Positions 1 through 7,426 of a stretch of DNA of 23,949 nt are shown here, piece by piece (positions within the stretch are counted from its first letter, which is position 1; each line of letters opens with the position of its first letter). This DNA is from JBGMEA01 sp964444065 (GTDB taxonomy: Bacteria; Bacillota; Clostridia; Eubacteriales; Anaerofustaceae): positions 1-23,949 of the forward strand of contig CAYUFL010000033.1 of the NCBI GenBank assembly GCA_964444065.1. Reading direction: 5' to 3'. The notes beneath the pieces were generated by a model that was not told where the DNA came from, did no database searches, and saw only the letters and a list, made by a program, of their open reading frames with translations. Position numbers and translations under genes: made by a program.

Positions 1-1
1 C

Positions 2-100
2 AATCGTTACTATCGAATGACAATGTATTTCAAGCATGGAACTCAAATTGATTTTACTAAAAATGATTACGTAAGTCAATTCATAAAAACACGAATTTAA
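2..100 (+). CDS. 3' end of an unidentified protein gene (partial)
   Basis: The frame is open from the left edge to a TAA at 98-100 and gives a 32-residue tail rich in Tyr, Lys and Asp, ending FIKTRI. It stops two bases before the tyrS stop on the other strand, so the two genes would be convergent with no room for a terminator. I do not recognise the family. The short length means this could also be chance open frame; the tight tail-to-tail fit with tyrS is the main argument for a real gene. Confidence 0.4.
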   Translation, partial: NRYYRMTMYFKHGTQIDFTKNDYVSQFIKTRI

Positions 101-102
101 AA

Positions 103-1332
103 CTATAAATCCAGTATAACTCGATGGAAAATTTTCTTGCCTTTTTTTATGAGGAGATACCCTTCTTCAAAATCCTCTGCAGTGATCAATATTGATGCGG
201 ATTCGATTTTTTCCCCGTTAACGTGGATGCCACCCTGATCGATCAGACGCTTTGCTTCCGATTTGGATGCTGCCAATCCGGTTTGAATCAGCAACGCGAC
301 GACATCCATCCCTGCTTCGACTTCGGAAAGTTCAAGTGCGGTCGATGGCATGTTCTCGTCAACACAGCCTCCGCCAAAAAGCGCACGTGCAGCATTTTGG
401 GCTTTTATTGCTTCATCTTCCCCATGTATCATTTTTGTTACTTCAAATGCGAGTATCTCTTTCGATGCATTGATTGTTTCATCTTTGCGCCTTCCGAGAT
501 CTCGTACCTGTTCCATCGGCAGGAATGTAAGCAGGGCAAGACAGTTTTCGACATCATGATCATCGATATTTCTCCAATACTGGTAAAATTCAAAGGGTGA
601 TGTTTTTTGGGGATCGAGCCACAATGCACCTTTTTCCGTCTTCCCCATTTTTTTGCCTTCACTGTTAACCAACAATTTAAAGGTCATCCCGTATACTGAT
701 TTATTCAGTTTTTTTCTGGTCAAATCAACGCCGCTGATAATGTTCGACCATTGGTCATTTCCGCCGAACTGCATCTTGCAATCATATAACTCTGCCAGCT
801 TTAAAAAATCATACGACTGCATGATCATATAATTAAACTCAAGGAACGTCAGACCGCTCTCCATTCTGCTTTTGTAGCATTCTGCCGCAATCATACGATT
901 GATTGAGAAGTGAACACCAATTTCACGCAGAAAATCAACATAATTCAAATTCAGCAGCCAATTCGCATTATTCTCCATGATGGCTTTGCCTTCGCTGAAA
1001 TCAAGAAATTTCTCGAAAATCTTCTTAAATTTCTCTCCGTTTTCAGCAATCTGCTCCTGCGTGAGCATTTTTCGCATATCTGCTTTCCCGGAAGGGTCTC
1101 CGACCATCGTTGTCCCTCCGCCGAGCAGTGCAATCGGGCGGTGACCCGCACGCTGCATGTGAGTCATAACCATAATCTGGATGAAGTGTCCGACATGAAG
1201 ACTGTCTGCAGTCGGGTCAAAGCCAATATAAAATGTAACAGGCTCTTTCGCAAGCAACTCTTTGATTTCTTCTTCATGTGTACACTGTTCTATATATCCG
1301 CGTTGCGTTAAAATGTCAAATACACTCTCCAT
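103..1332 (-). CDS. tyrS: Tyrosyl-tRNA synthetase
   Basis: Class I aminoacyl-tRNA synthetase that charges tRNA-Tyr in the cytoplasm. The 409-residue product has the usual bacterial TyrRS length. It carries the HIGH-type signature HVGH at residues 46-49, the tyrosine-pocket segment QFGGNDQWSN near 188-197, the KMSKS-type loop KMGKT at 228-232 and a C-terminal S4 RNA-binding domain at about 350-385 (SKSEAKRLIDQGGIHVNG). The ATG at 1332 is preceded by a very strong site AAAGGAGGG at 1339-1347 that overlaps the stop codon of proS; only 14 bases separate the genes, so tyrS is almost certainly cotranscribed with proS and lies under the proS T-box. No separate promoter or Tyr T-box is visible in front of it. 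Confidence 0.97.
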   Translation of the reverse strand: MESVFDILTQRGYIEQCTHEEEIKELLAKEPVTFYIGFDPTADSLHVGHFIQIMVMTHMQRAGHRPIALLGGGTTMVGDPSGKADMRKMLTQEQIAENGEKFKKIFEKFLDFSEGKAIMENNANWLLNLNYVDFLREIGVHFSINRMIAAECYKSRMESGLTFLEFNYMIMQSYDFLKLAELYDCKMQFGGNDQWSNIISGVDLTRKKLNKSVYGMTFKLLVNSEGKKMGKTEKGALWLDPQKTSPFEFYQYWRNIDDHDVENCLALLTFLPMEQVRDLGRRKDETINASKEILAFEVTKMIHGEDEAIKAQNAARALFGGGCVDENMPSTALELSEVEAGMDVVALLIQTGLAASKSEAKRLIDQGGIHVNGEKIESASILITAEDFEEGYLLIKKGKKIFHRVILDL

Positions 1333-1346
1333 CTCATTCCCTCCTT

Positions 1347-2786
1347 TTAGTATGCTCTCGCAAAATATGCCATCTTGTCAGCTTTTTCTCCGCAATACAC
1401 GCATTGATTGCTGCCGAGATCATCCTGTTCAAACGGGACACAGCGCAATGATGCACCCGTCATTTCCTTTATCTTATCTTCGCATTCTCTGCAGCCGCAC
1501 CACATTGCTTTGATAAAGCCGGGGTTCTGTTCCAATTTCTGTTTAAATTCATCCATATTCAATGCGACCGAGGTTTTTGCTTCACGTGCTTTCAAAGCAT
1601 TTTCATACATTGCATGCTGTATTTCTTCCAATAGTCGAGCGAGCGTTTCTTCAACATCGGTTAATGCAACCGTTATCTTTTCTCCGCTGTCGCGGCGCAC
1701 CATCACACATTGTCCGTTTTCGATGTCTTTCGGTCCAAGTTCAATTCTGACCGGAACACCTTTCATTTCATACTGATTGAATTTCCATCCCGGAGAATTC
1801 ATATCGGAAGCATCAATCTCCATCCGAAACGTTTCGTTTAATCGCTTATATAAATCATATGCATGATCCAGTACGCCTTCTTTGTGTTGCGCGATCGGAA
1901 CAATCACAGCTTGAATCGGCGCAATTTTCGGAGGCAGTTTCAATCCGCTGTCATCCCCATGTACCATAATGATTCCGCCGATCAAACGGGTTGATACACC
2001 CCACGATGTCGAATACGCATATTGTTCCGTATTGTCTCTGCCTAGAAATTTAATTTCAAACGCTTTCGCAAAATGATCACCCAAATTGTGGCTTGTTCCG
2101 CTTTGCAGTGCCTGCCCGTCGTGCATCAGCGCTTCAATTGTATAGGTTGCGTAGGCACCTGCGAATTTTTCTTTTTCGCTTTTCTGTCCGACAATCATCG
2201 GAATCGCGAGATATTCTTCACAGACTTTTCGATAAATTTCGATCATCTGCATCGTTTCGCGCTGTGCTTCGTCGAATGTTTCGTGTATCGTATGCCCTTC
2301 CTGCCAGAGAAATTCGCTGGTACGAAGGAATGGTCGGGTCGTTTTCTCCCAGCGGACGACATTGCACCACTGGTTGTACAGATACGGCAGATCGCGATAG
2401 GAAGACAGCCATTTTGCGTACATACTGCAGATAATCGTTTCCGATGTCGGACGAATGCACAAACGTTCCGCAAGCGGTTCGCTGCCGCCTTGTGTAACCC
2501 ATGCTACTTCGGGTGCGAAACCTTCTACGTGTTCTTTTTCTTTGTTCAGATAACTTTCCGGAATCAAAAGCGGAAAATACATATTCTTATGCCCTGTTTT
2601 TTTGAATTCCTTATCAAAAATACTCTGGATATTTTCCCAAAGAGCGTACCCGTAGGCGCGTATTACCATAAACCCTTTGACCGGGGCATAATCAACCAGT
2701 TCGGTTTTTAATATCACGTCCGTATACCATCGGGCAAAATCTTCATTAATCGGGGTAATTGCTTCTGGTTTGTCTTTCTTAGCCAT
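1347..2786 (-). CDS. proS: Prolyl-tRNA synthetase, type 3 (archaeal/eukaryal-like)
   Basis: Class II synthetase charging tRNA-Pro. The class II motifs are present: motif 1 around YFPLLIPESYL, motif 2 TRPFLRTSEFLWQEGHT, and motif 3 around GIIMVHGDDSGL. There is no inserted editing domain, and the C-terminus has a four-cysteine cluster (CGCREC ... CVYC) and ends in Tyr, which is diagnostic of the short type 3 ProRS rather than the long bacterial form. Start choice: upstream in-frame ATGs extend to 2825 but lie in the leader terminator; GAGGAG at 2793-2798 sits 6 bases from the ATG at 2786 and 3 bases from the adjacent ATG at 2789, so 2786 (MAKKDK, 479 residues) is preferred. First gene of the proS-tyrS operon. 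Confidence 0.96.
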   Translation of the reverse strand: MAKKDKPEAITPINEDFARWYTDVILKTELVDYAPVKGFMVIRAYGYALWENIQSIFDKEFKKTGHKNMYFPLLIPESYLNKEKEHVEGFAPEVAWVTQGGSEPLAERLCIRPTSETIICSMYAKWLSSYRDLPYLYNQWCNVVRWEKTTRPFLRTSEFLWQEGHTIHETFDEAQRETMQMIEIYRKVCEEYLAIPMIVGQKSEKEKFAGAYATYTIEALMHDGQALQSGTSHNLGDHFAKAFEIKFLGRDNTEQYAYSTSWGVSTRLIGGIIMVHGDDSGLKLPPKIAPIQAVIVPIAQHKEGVLDHAYDLYKRLNETFRMEIDASDMNSPGWKFNQYEMKGVPVRIELGPKDIENGQCVMVRRDSGEKITVALTDVEETLARLLEEIQHAMYENALKAREAKTSVALNMDEFKQKLEQNPGFIKAMWCGCRECEDKIKEMTGASLRCVPFEQDDLGSNQCVYCGEKADKMAYFARAY

Positions 2787-2804
2787 CATTTTCTCCTCTT
2801 CATA

Positions 2805-3019
2805 CATAAAAGAGCCTTTCATCATAAGAACGAAAGACTCGCGGTACCATCTTAATTCGCAGCAAAGCTGCCTTAATTATACATAACGGTATTTCTACCG
2901 TGCGGATTTATTCATCCGCAGGCTCCGAGGCGGGTATTTGCATGCAGGATTTTTCACCAAACAATCCTTCTCTGCTTTTATGCATTCTTTCCTCATCACA
3001 GCCGATATACTATGAAATT
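2805..3019 (-). promoter_or_regulatory. T-box riboswitch leader of proS-tyrS (Pro specifier)
   Basis: T-box leaders sense uncharged tRNA and choose between an antiterminator and a terminator. The T-box sequence AAGATGGTACCGCG lies at 2840-2853. The terminator is a 9-bp stem (2832-2840 with 2812-2820) followed by UUUU. In stem I the upper helix TGCAT/ATGCA (2980-2984 with 2939-2943) and lower helix GAGG/CCTC (2991-2994 with 2927-2930) enclose a loop whose 3' side reads AATACCCG (2938-2931). CCC, a proline codon followed by a purine, is the specifier, matching the gene it controls. Confidence 0.93.
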
Positions 3020-3025
3020 GACATT

Positions 3026-3054
3026 ATTGTAACCAATCAGGCAAAAAATGTCAA
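3026..3054 (-). promoter_or_regulatory. Promoter of proS-tyrS
   Basis: On the minus strand TTGACA (3049-3054) and TACAAT (3026-3031) are separated by exactly 17 bases. The start of transcription would fall near 3019, just upstream of stem I of the T-box. The promoter lies 35 bases beyond the paaK stop, and no strong terminator separates the two, so some read-through from paaK is possible. Confidence 0.85.
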
Positions 3055-3088
3055 TCATTTCACACAGAAACTTTCGAATCGAAAGCAA

Positions 3089-4327
3089 TTACTGTGTTCT
3101 GTAGTCGTATACCCGTTTGGTTTTCTTTTCACTTCTCGGCAATTCTCCGAGAGATAAGATTTCTACATCAATGAGAATGCCGATCCGTTTTTTAAAATTA
3201 TCATGCAGACGCTTTTGAAGACCGTCTTTATCAGTTCCCTTTTCACATTCCGCGCGCAAAATAAAGGTATCCTTGCCGTCTTCTCTGGTAATGGTAATTT
3301 GATACTCTGAGCTCGCGCCATCGGTTGATTTTAACAGTTCATCGATTTGAGCAGGATAGATATTGACACCTTTCACTTTTGTCATATCATCGACTCTGCC
3401 TATGATTCGATCATGGCGCGGGTATCGAGAACCGCATGCGCATTCGCCGGGAAGCAATCGTGTAATATCTCTCGTTCGGTATCGAATCAAAGGCGCACCT
3501 TGTTTGGTAAGTGTTGTGATTACCAGTTCACCATATTCTCCCTCCGGAACACTCTCGCCTGTCATCGGATCAATTATTTCAAAATAAAGGTAATCATCCC
3601 AATAATGCAGCCCGCAATCTTCATCGCAACTGATGGAAATGCCCGGTCCGTAAATTTCCGTCAGTCCGTAAATATCATACAGACGGATACCGAGTTCTTC
3701 GCTGATGCGATCCTTCATTTTTTCACCCCATCGTTCCGAACCGATGACGCCTTTTTTCAGCTTAATCTTATCTCCAATACCGCGTCTTGAAATTTCCTCC
3801 GCCAGCAATAGGCAGTACGAAGAGGTAGCAGTGATGACCGTAGCCTGAAGATCCTGCATCATCTGCAATTGTTTGTCGGTATTCCCGGGGCCCATCGGAA
3901 TTGCCATTGCACCGAGTCGTTCGCATCCGAGCTGGAATCCGATGCCCGCGGTCCACAGACCGTAACCCGGAGTAATCTGAATACGATCACGGTTTGTAAT
4001 GCCTGCCGTTTGGTAGCATCTGCACATCATTTCCGCCCAGGTATCCACGTCATCTTGCGTGTAGGGGATAATGACAGGCAGTCCGGTCGTGCCCGAAGAA
4101 GAATGAATTCGAACTACCTGCGATTCATTGACCGCCATAATTTTTAGAGGATAGGCATCTCTGAGATCTTCTTTCGACAAAAAAGGGATTTTTGTGAAAT
4201 CATCAATACCTTGCACTTCATGCGGATCGAAACCGTACTGTGCATATTTCATCTGATAAAAGTCAGAATTTTGTGGGAGCTGATAAAAAAATTGTTGCAA
4301 TTTTTCAAACTGTGCCTGCGTTATCAT
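3089..4327 (-). CDS. paaK: Phenylacetate-CoA ligase family protein (PaaK-like)
   Basis: Adenylate-forming enzyme that activates an aryl- or arylacetic acid with ATP and then joins it to coenzyme A. The 412-residue product shows the P-loop-like motif SSSGTTGLP at 76-84, the YGLTE motif of the ANL superfamily, the hinge segment RYRTRDITR, and the PaaK C-terminal segment with ACGSRYPRHD, GRVDDMTKVKG and NIYPAQ. In anaerobes such ligases often act with keto-acid ferredoxin oxidoreductases in aromatic amino acid breakdown; no such partner is visible here, so the substrate is unknown. Start: the ATG at 4327 has GGAGA eight bases upstream; longer frames run back into the T-box terminator. It is transcribed alone behind its own T-box leader and diverges from aroQ. 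Confidence 0.9.
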   Translation of the reverse strand: MITQAQFEKLQQFFYQLPQNSDFYQMKYAQYGFDPHEVQGIDDFTKIPFLSKEDLRDAYPLKIMAVNESQVVRIHSSSGTTGLPVIIPYTQDDVDTWAEMMCRCYQTAGITNRDRIQITPGYGLWTAGIGFQLGCERLGAMAIPMGPGNTDKQLQMMQDLQATVITATSSYCLLLAEEISRRGIGDKIKLKKGVIGSERWGEKMKDRISEELGIRLYDIYGLTEIYGPGISISCDEDCGLHYWDDYLYFEIIDPMTGESVPEGEYGELVITTLTKQGAPLIRYRTRDITRLLPGECACGSRYPRHDRIIGRVDDMTKVKGVNIYPAQIDELLKSTDGASSEYQITITREDGKDTFILRAECEKGTDKDGLQKRLHDNFKKRIGILIDVEILSLGELPRSEKKTKRVYDYRTQ

Positions 4328-4340
4328 CCGAATCTCTCCA

Positions 4341-4600
4341 AAATAAAAATAAAAAAAGTCCTTCGTAAAAAAGGACAAGAATTCCTGCGGTACCACCTTT
4401 ATTGGCGCAATGCGCCCACTCAGCAGAGATCATTTCGATCTCCCGGTTTGATAACGGCAACCAACCGTCTATGACTACTCCTGGTTCATCATGCCATCTG
4501 CGGACCATTTATCGAGTCTGTTTCATCCTGTCTCTCAGCATAAACAGGTCTCTGTGAATGCATCAACTCGTTTTACTTCCGCATCATTTGTTTTAATATT
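4341..4600 (-). promoter_or_regulatory. T-box riboswitch leader of paaK
   Basis: The T-box sequence AAAGGTGGTACCGCAGG lies at 4384-4400, followed by a terminator with stem GTCCTT/AAGGAC (4358-4376) and a T run at 4351-4357. Stem I has lower helix TGCGGA/TCCGCA (4578-4583 with 4499-4504), a 5' loop AGTAAAA carrying the usual AGUA bulge, and upper helix CGAGT/ACTCG (4566-4570 with 4513-4517). The 3' side of the specifier loop reads ATAAATGG (4512-4505). Aligning it to the proS leader in this window puts the specifier at 4508-4506, AUG, followed by G; UGG at 4507-4505 is the alternative. Later stems (for example GGCGCA/TGCGCC) lie between stem I and the T-box. Confidence 0.92.
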
Positions 4601-4606
4601 TTTCAT

Positions 4607-4635
4607 ACTATAACACAGGGACATACCCTTGTCAA
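4607..4635 (-). promoter_or_regulatory. Promoter of paaK
   Basis: Minus-strand TTGACA (4630-4635) and TATAGT (4607-4612) with a 17-base spacer. It places the RNA start near 4600, at the foot of T-box stem I. It is back to back with the aroQ promoter about 70 bases away. Confidence 0.88.
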
Positions 4636-4704
4636 TGCACTTTGGGCAAAATTCTAATTTGTATGAATTTTGTGCACATCGTTAAGCGAGATGGGAAAAG
4701 AAAG

Positions 4705-4713
4705 TGGTATAAT
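4705..4713 (+). promoter_or_regulatory. Extended -10 promoter of the aroQ operon
   Basis: TATAAT at 4708-4713 is preceded by TG at 4705-4706, an extended -10 element. No good -35 hexamer is visible 17 bases upstream, which fits extended -10 use. The leader to the aroQ start is about 30 bases and contains GGAG at 4743-4746. Confidence 0.7.
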
Positions 4714-4751
4714 ATGAATATTGTTATAAAACTCATACGTATGGAGCGAAA

Positions 4752-5189
4752 ATGAAATTTTTGATTATCAACGGGCCGAATCTGAACATGCTCGGTATCC
4801 GAGAACCGCACATTTACGGAGTTCAGACTTTTGCCGATTTAGAAAATTTTTTGATTGATGTATGCCGCGAAAATGATATCGATTGCGAATTGTATCAAAG
4901 TAACCATGAAGGATGTATTGTCGATCGCATCCAACAGGCTTACGGAAATACGGACGGCATTGTCATTAATCCTGCCGCCTATACCCACACAAGTGTTGCG
5001 ATTCTGGATGCACTCAAAGCGGTAGGTATTCCGAGTGTGGAAGTTCATTTGTCCGATGTGAACAACCGCGAAGCGTTCCGCAGCATCTCCTACCCCTCCA
5101 TGACGTGTGTGAATACGTTCACTGCAGAAGGATTCGAAAGCTATCGAAAAGCGATCCTATTCCTGAAAGAGTATCTCGATCCAAAATGA
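4752..5189 (+). CDS. aroQ: 3-dehydroquinate dehydratase, type II
   Basis: Cytoplasmic enzyme that converts 3-dehydroquinate to 3-dehydroshikimate, the third step of the shikimate pathway (the same reaction also occurs in quinate breakdown). The 145-residue length is typical of the type II dodecameric family. Motifs are intact: NGPNLNMLGIREPHIYG with the catalytic Arg17 and Tyr22, SNHEG at 50-54, INPAAYTHTS with Asn73 and His79, and EVHLSDVNNRE with His99 and Arg106. The segment after HLS (DVNNRE) is less usual than the common N-x-x-x-RE form but keeps the key residues. Start ATG at 4752 has GGAG five bases upstream. It is the first gene of a + strand operon and overlaps the next gene by ATGA. 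Confidence 0.95.
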   Translation: MKFLIINGPNLNMLGIREPHIYGVQTFADLENFLIDVCRENDIDCELYQSNHEGCIVDRIQQAYGNTDGIVINPAAYTHTSVAILDALKAVGIPSVEVHLSDVNNREAFRSISYPSMTCVNTFTAEGFESYRKAILFLKEYLDPK

Positions 5190-6082
5190 ACACTTGTCAT
5201 ATATGCCCCCGCAACTGCAATGTCAACAGACCGCTGATCGCAGATCACGCTCAATCATGCGGTATTTGCGGTGTCGGAACTATGCCTGTTGTTGCACGCG
5301 CCGCCATACATGAATGGGAAGAACCGTGCATCAGTGGAACAAAAGGCTCCGGTACCGTCTTTTTCAGCGGATGCAATCTGAAATGCTGCTACTGTCAAAA
5401 TTATCAAATCAGCACGGAGCGATTCGGCAAACCGATCACGATTGATCGGTTGAAAGCAATCTATTGCGAACTGGAACAACAAGGCGTTCATAATATCAAC
5501 CTTGTCAATCCAACACACTTTTCTGACAGCATTCTGACAAGCATCCCCGACAGACGACTCATCCCGTTTGTCTACAACAGCAGCGGATATGATTCCGTGG
5601 AAACTTTGCGACGATTTGACGGTAAAATAGACATATATATGCCTGATTTGAAATATTCGGATGGGCTGCTCGCAAAAAAATATTCACGAGCAAATGATTA
5701 TTTTGATATTGCAACGACTGCAATTACAGAGATGTTCCGTCAAACAGGTCCGTTTTGCATTGATCAAAAAGGAATTCTGCAAAGTGGCGTGATCATTCGC
5801 CATCTGGTGCTTCCCTCTCATATCGAAAACACACTGAAAATCATCGACTGGATTGCAGCGCATTTCAGTCCGAATGGTATTCTCTTTAGCCTCATGTTTC
5901 AATATGCACCGTGCGGCGCTGCCGCTGACTTCAAAGAACTCAACAGAAAAATAACTGACGAAGAATACCATAGGGTATCGGAATATTTGTATCAGACAAA
6001 CATAGAGAACGGATATATACAGGAATTGGATTCATCGGATTTTAATTATATCCCGGACTTTGATTTAACAGGAGTAAATTAA
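5186..6082 (+). CDS. Radical SAM protein, PflX / COG1313 family
   Basis: Iron-sulfur protein resembling pyruvate formate-lyase activating enzymes; the true substrate of the PflX family is not known. The 298-residue product has the radical SAM motif CxxxCxxC as Cys63, Cys67 and Cys70 (SGCNLKCCYCQN), and the N-terminal signature of this family: a cysteine cluster Cys4, Cys7, Cys11, a second pair at Cys25/Cys28, then HEWEEPCISG and KGSGTVFFSG. Start: the ATG at 5186 overlaps the aroQ stop as ATGA, indicating translational coupling; the frame extends further upstream inside aroQ, but the CHICPRNC signature begins right after this ATG. No formate-lyase gene is adjacent, so a PFL-activating role is not supported by context. 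Confidence 0.9.
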   Translation: MNTCHICPRNCNVNRPLIADHAQSCGICGVGTMPVVARAAIHEWEEPCISGTKGSGTVFFSGCNLKCCYCQNYQISTERFGKPITIDRLKAIYCELEQQGVHNINLVNPTHFSDSILTSIPDRRLIPFVYNSSGYDSVETLRRFDGKIDIYMPDLKYSDGLLAKKYSRANDYFDIATTAITEMFRQTGPFCIDQKGILQSGVIIRHLVLPSHIENTLKIIDWIAAHFSPNGILFSLMFQYAPCGAAADFKELNRKITDEEYHRVSEYLYQTNIENGYIQELDSSDFNYIPDFDLTGVN

Positions 6083-6088
6083 ACAGTT

Positions 6089-7336
6089 GTGAATGATCTT
6101 ATGAATGACACCTCAGAGAAACTCTGGAACAAAGACTATATTTTAATTATGCTTTCATCAACAGGAATCAGTTTCTGTAATTATTTCTTTTTTTCTGCAT
6201 TACCAATTTATGCGCAGAATATTACGGGGACAGTCGCCTCCGCAGGTTTGATGACTGCGACATATACGCTTGCTGCGCTTGCAATCAGACCGCTGTCCGG
6301 CGTATTCGCCGATAAATTCGGAAGAACAAAGCTTCTTATACTCGGCGCAATTGTATGCAGTATTGTCTGTATGCTCTATCATTACGCCGCAATATTGCTT
6401 GTTCTTGTCATAATCCGCTCTCTGCATGGAATCGGATTTGGTATGCATTCTACGGCAGGAGGTGCAGTTGCGGCTGATGTCATTCCAAAATCGCGTATGG
6501 CGGAAGGTTTGGGATATTTCGGACTATACGGAACGATTGCTGCGGCCGTCGCCCCAGGCATTGCGCTGACATTGGTACAGGATAACACGCAGTCGGAATT
6601 TGATACACTTTTTTTTATATCCGCGATTATTTGCTTGATCAGCATGGTGATTAATACTTTGATCAGCTATGAGCGAAAATGTCCGAGAACAAGTGCAGAT
6701 ACTCAAAGAAATAAATCAGTATCGGAATCCAGCATGACCGACGAAAAGGAATTGCCAAAAACATTTCTTGGCTTTGAATATGCCGTTTTTCCTCTGGGTG
6801 CAATTTTAATGTTAATTTTTTTCGGACAAAGCAGCATAAACTCCTTTTTGTCTCTGTTTGCAATGGATCGCAGCTTTGGAAATATCGGACTGTACTTCAC
6901 ATTCAATGCCGCAGGTCTGTTTTTATCCCGTATTTTTCTCGGCAAGATAGCTGACCGAAAAGGGCCGAATATGCTGATTGTTCCTGGAATCACGATTCTG
7001 GTTGTCAGCTTTGCATTGATTCCGTTTGTTGCAACAAAACTGCAACTGATCTTGCTCGGCTTTCCGATCGGAATTGCACAAGGCGCGATCGGTCCGGCAA
7101 TCAATACAGTGATTTTCCAGCGTTGCTCCGTTGAGCGCAGAGGCACTGCATCGGCGGCTTACTTTTCCTCAATTGATATGGGTTATGGTTTGGGCGGAAT
7201 TGTACTCGGGTTGGTCGCTGCCGCATTTAATTACTATGCGTTATTCTTTGTTGCGGCATTTTTCGCATTGATGGCGCTCATTGCTTATATTATAACGGAA
7301 TGCGTCAAACCGCGCCGCAGAACAAACAATGAATAA
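6089..7336 (+). CDS. Major facilitator superfamily transporter
   Basis: Inner-membrane secondary transporter of about 415 residues with a pattern of twelve hydrophobic segments split by a charged central loop near residues 192-225. The MFS motif A appears in the first half (FADKFGRTK) and as a degenerate copy in the second half (GKIADRKGPN). It looks like an AraJ/drug-efflux type permease; the substrate cannot be read from sequence. Start is uncertain: GTG at 6089 lies 14 bases after GGAG at 6071-6074 and 6 bases after the radical SAM stop, while the in-frame ATG at 6101 lacks its own site. It is the last gene of the aroQ operon. Confidence 0.88.
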   Translation: MNDLMNDTSEKLWNKDYILIMLSSTGISFCNYFFFSALPIYAQNITGTVASAGLMTATYTLAALAIRPLSGVFADKFGRTKLLILGAIVCSIVCMLYHYAAILLVLVIIRSLHGIGFGMHSTAGGAVAADVIPKSRMAEGLGYFGLYGTIAAAVAPGIALTLVQDNTQSEFDTLFFISAIICLISMVINTLISYERKCPRTSADTQRNKSVSESSMTDEKELPKTFLGFEYAVFPLGAILMLIFFGQSSINSFLSLFAMDRSFGNIGLYFTFNAAGLFLSRIFLGKIADRKGPNMLIVPGITILVVSFALIPFVATKLQLILLGFPIGIAQGAIGPAINTVIFQRCSVERRGTASAAYFSSIDMGYGLGGIVLGLVAAAFNYYALFFVAAFFALMALIAYIITECVKPRRRTNNE

Positions 7337-7374
7337 TGCACTTCATCTGCAATTCAACACTGGTTCTTTCATAC

Positions 7375-7410
7375 AAAAAAGCAGGCATGGGGTTTTCCCG
7401 TGTCTGCTTT
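7375..7410. terminator. Bidirectional terminator between convergent MFS genes
   Basis: A 13-bp stem with two G-T wobbles (7379-7391 with 7397-7409, loop 7392-7396). Read on the minus strand it is followed by six U residues (7375-7380), so it ends the polyamine operon well; on the plus strand the tail is a weaker TTTACTATTT. Confidence 0.85.
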
Positions 7411-7426
7411 ACTATTTATGTTCGGA

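Noticed and set aside
2073..2711. A 212-codon + strand frame opposite proS
   Set aside because: It lies wholly antisense to a well-supported synthetase gene, has no ribosome binding site and shows no family motifs; it is a shadow frame.
3070..3088. Small inverted repeat CTTTCGATTCGAAAG after paaK as a terminator
   Set aside because: The stem is short with almost no loop and lacks a T run; not strong enough to call.
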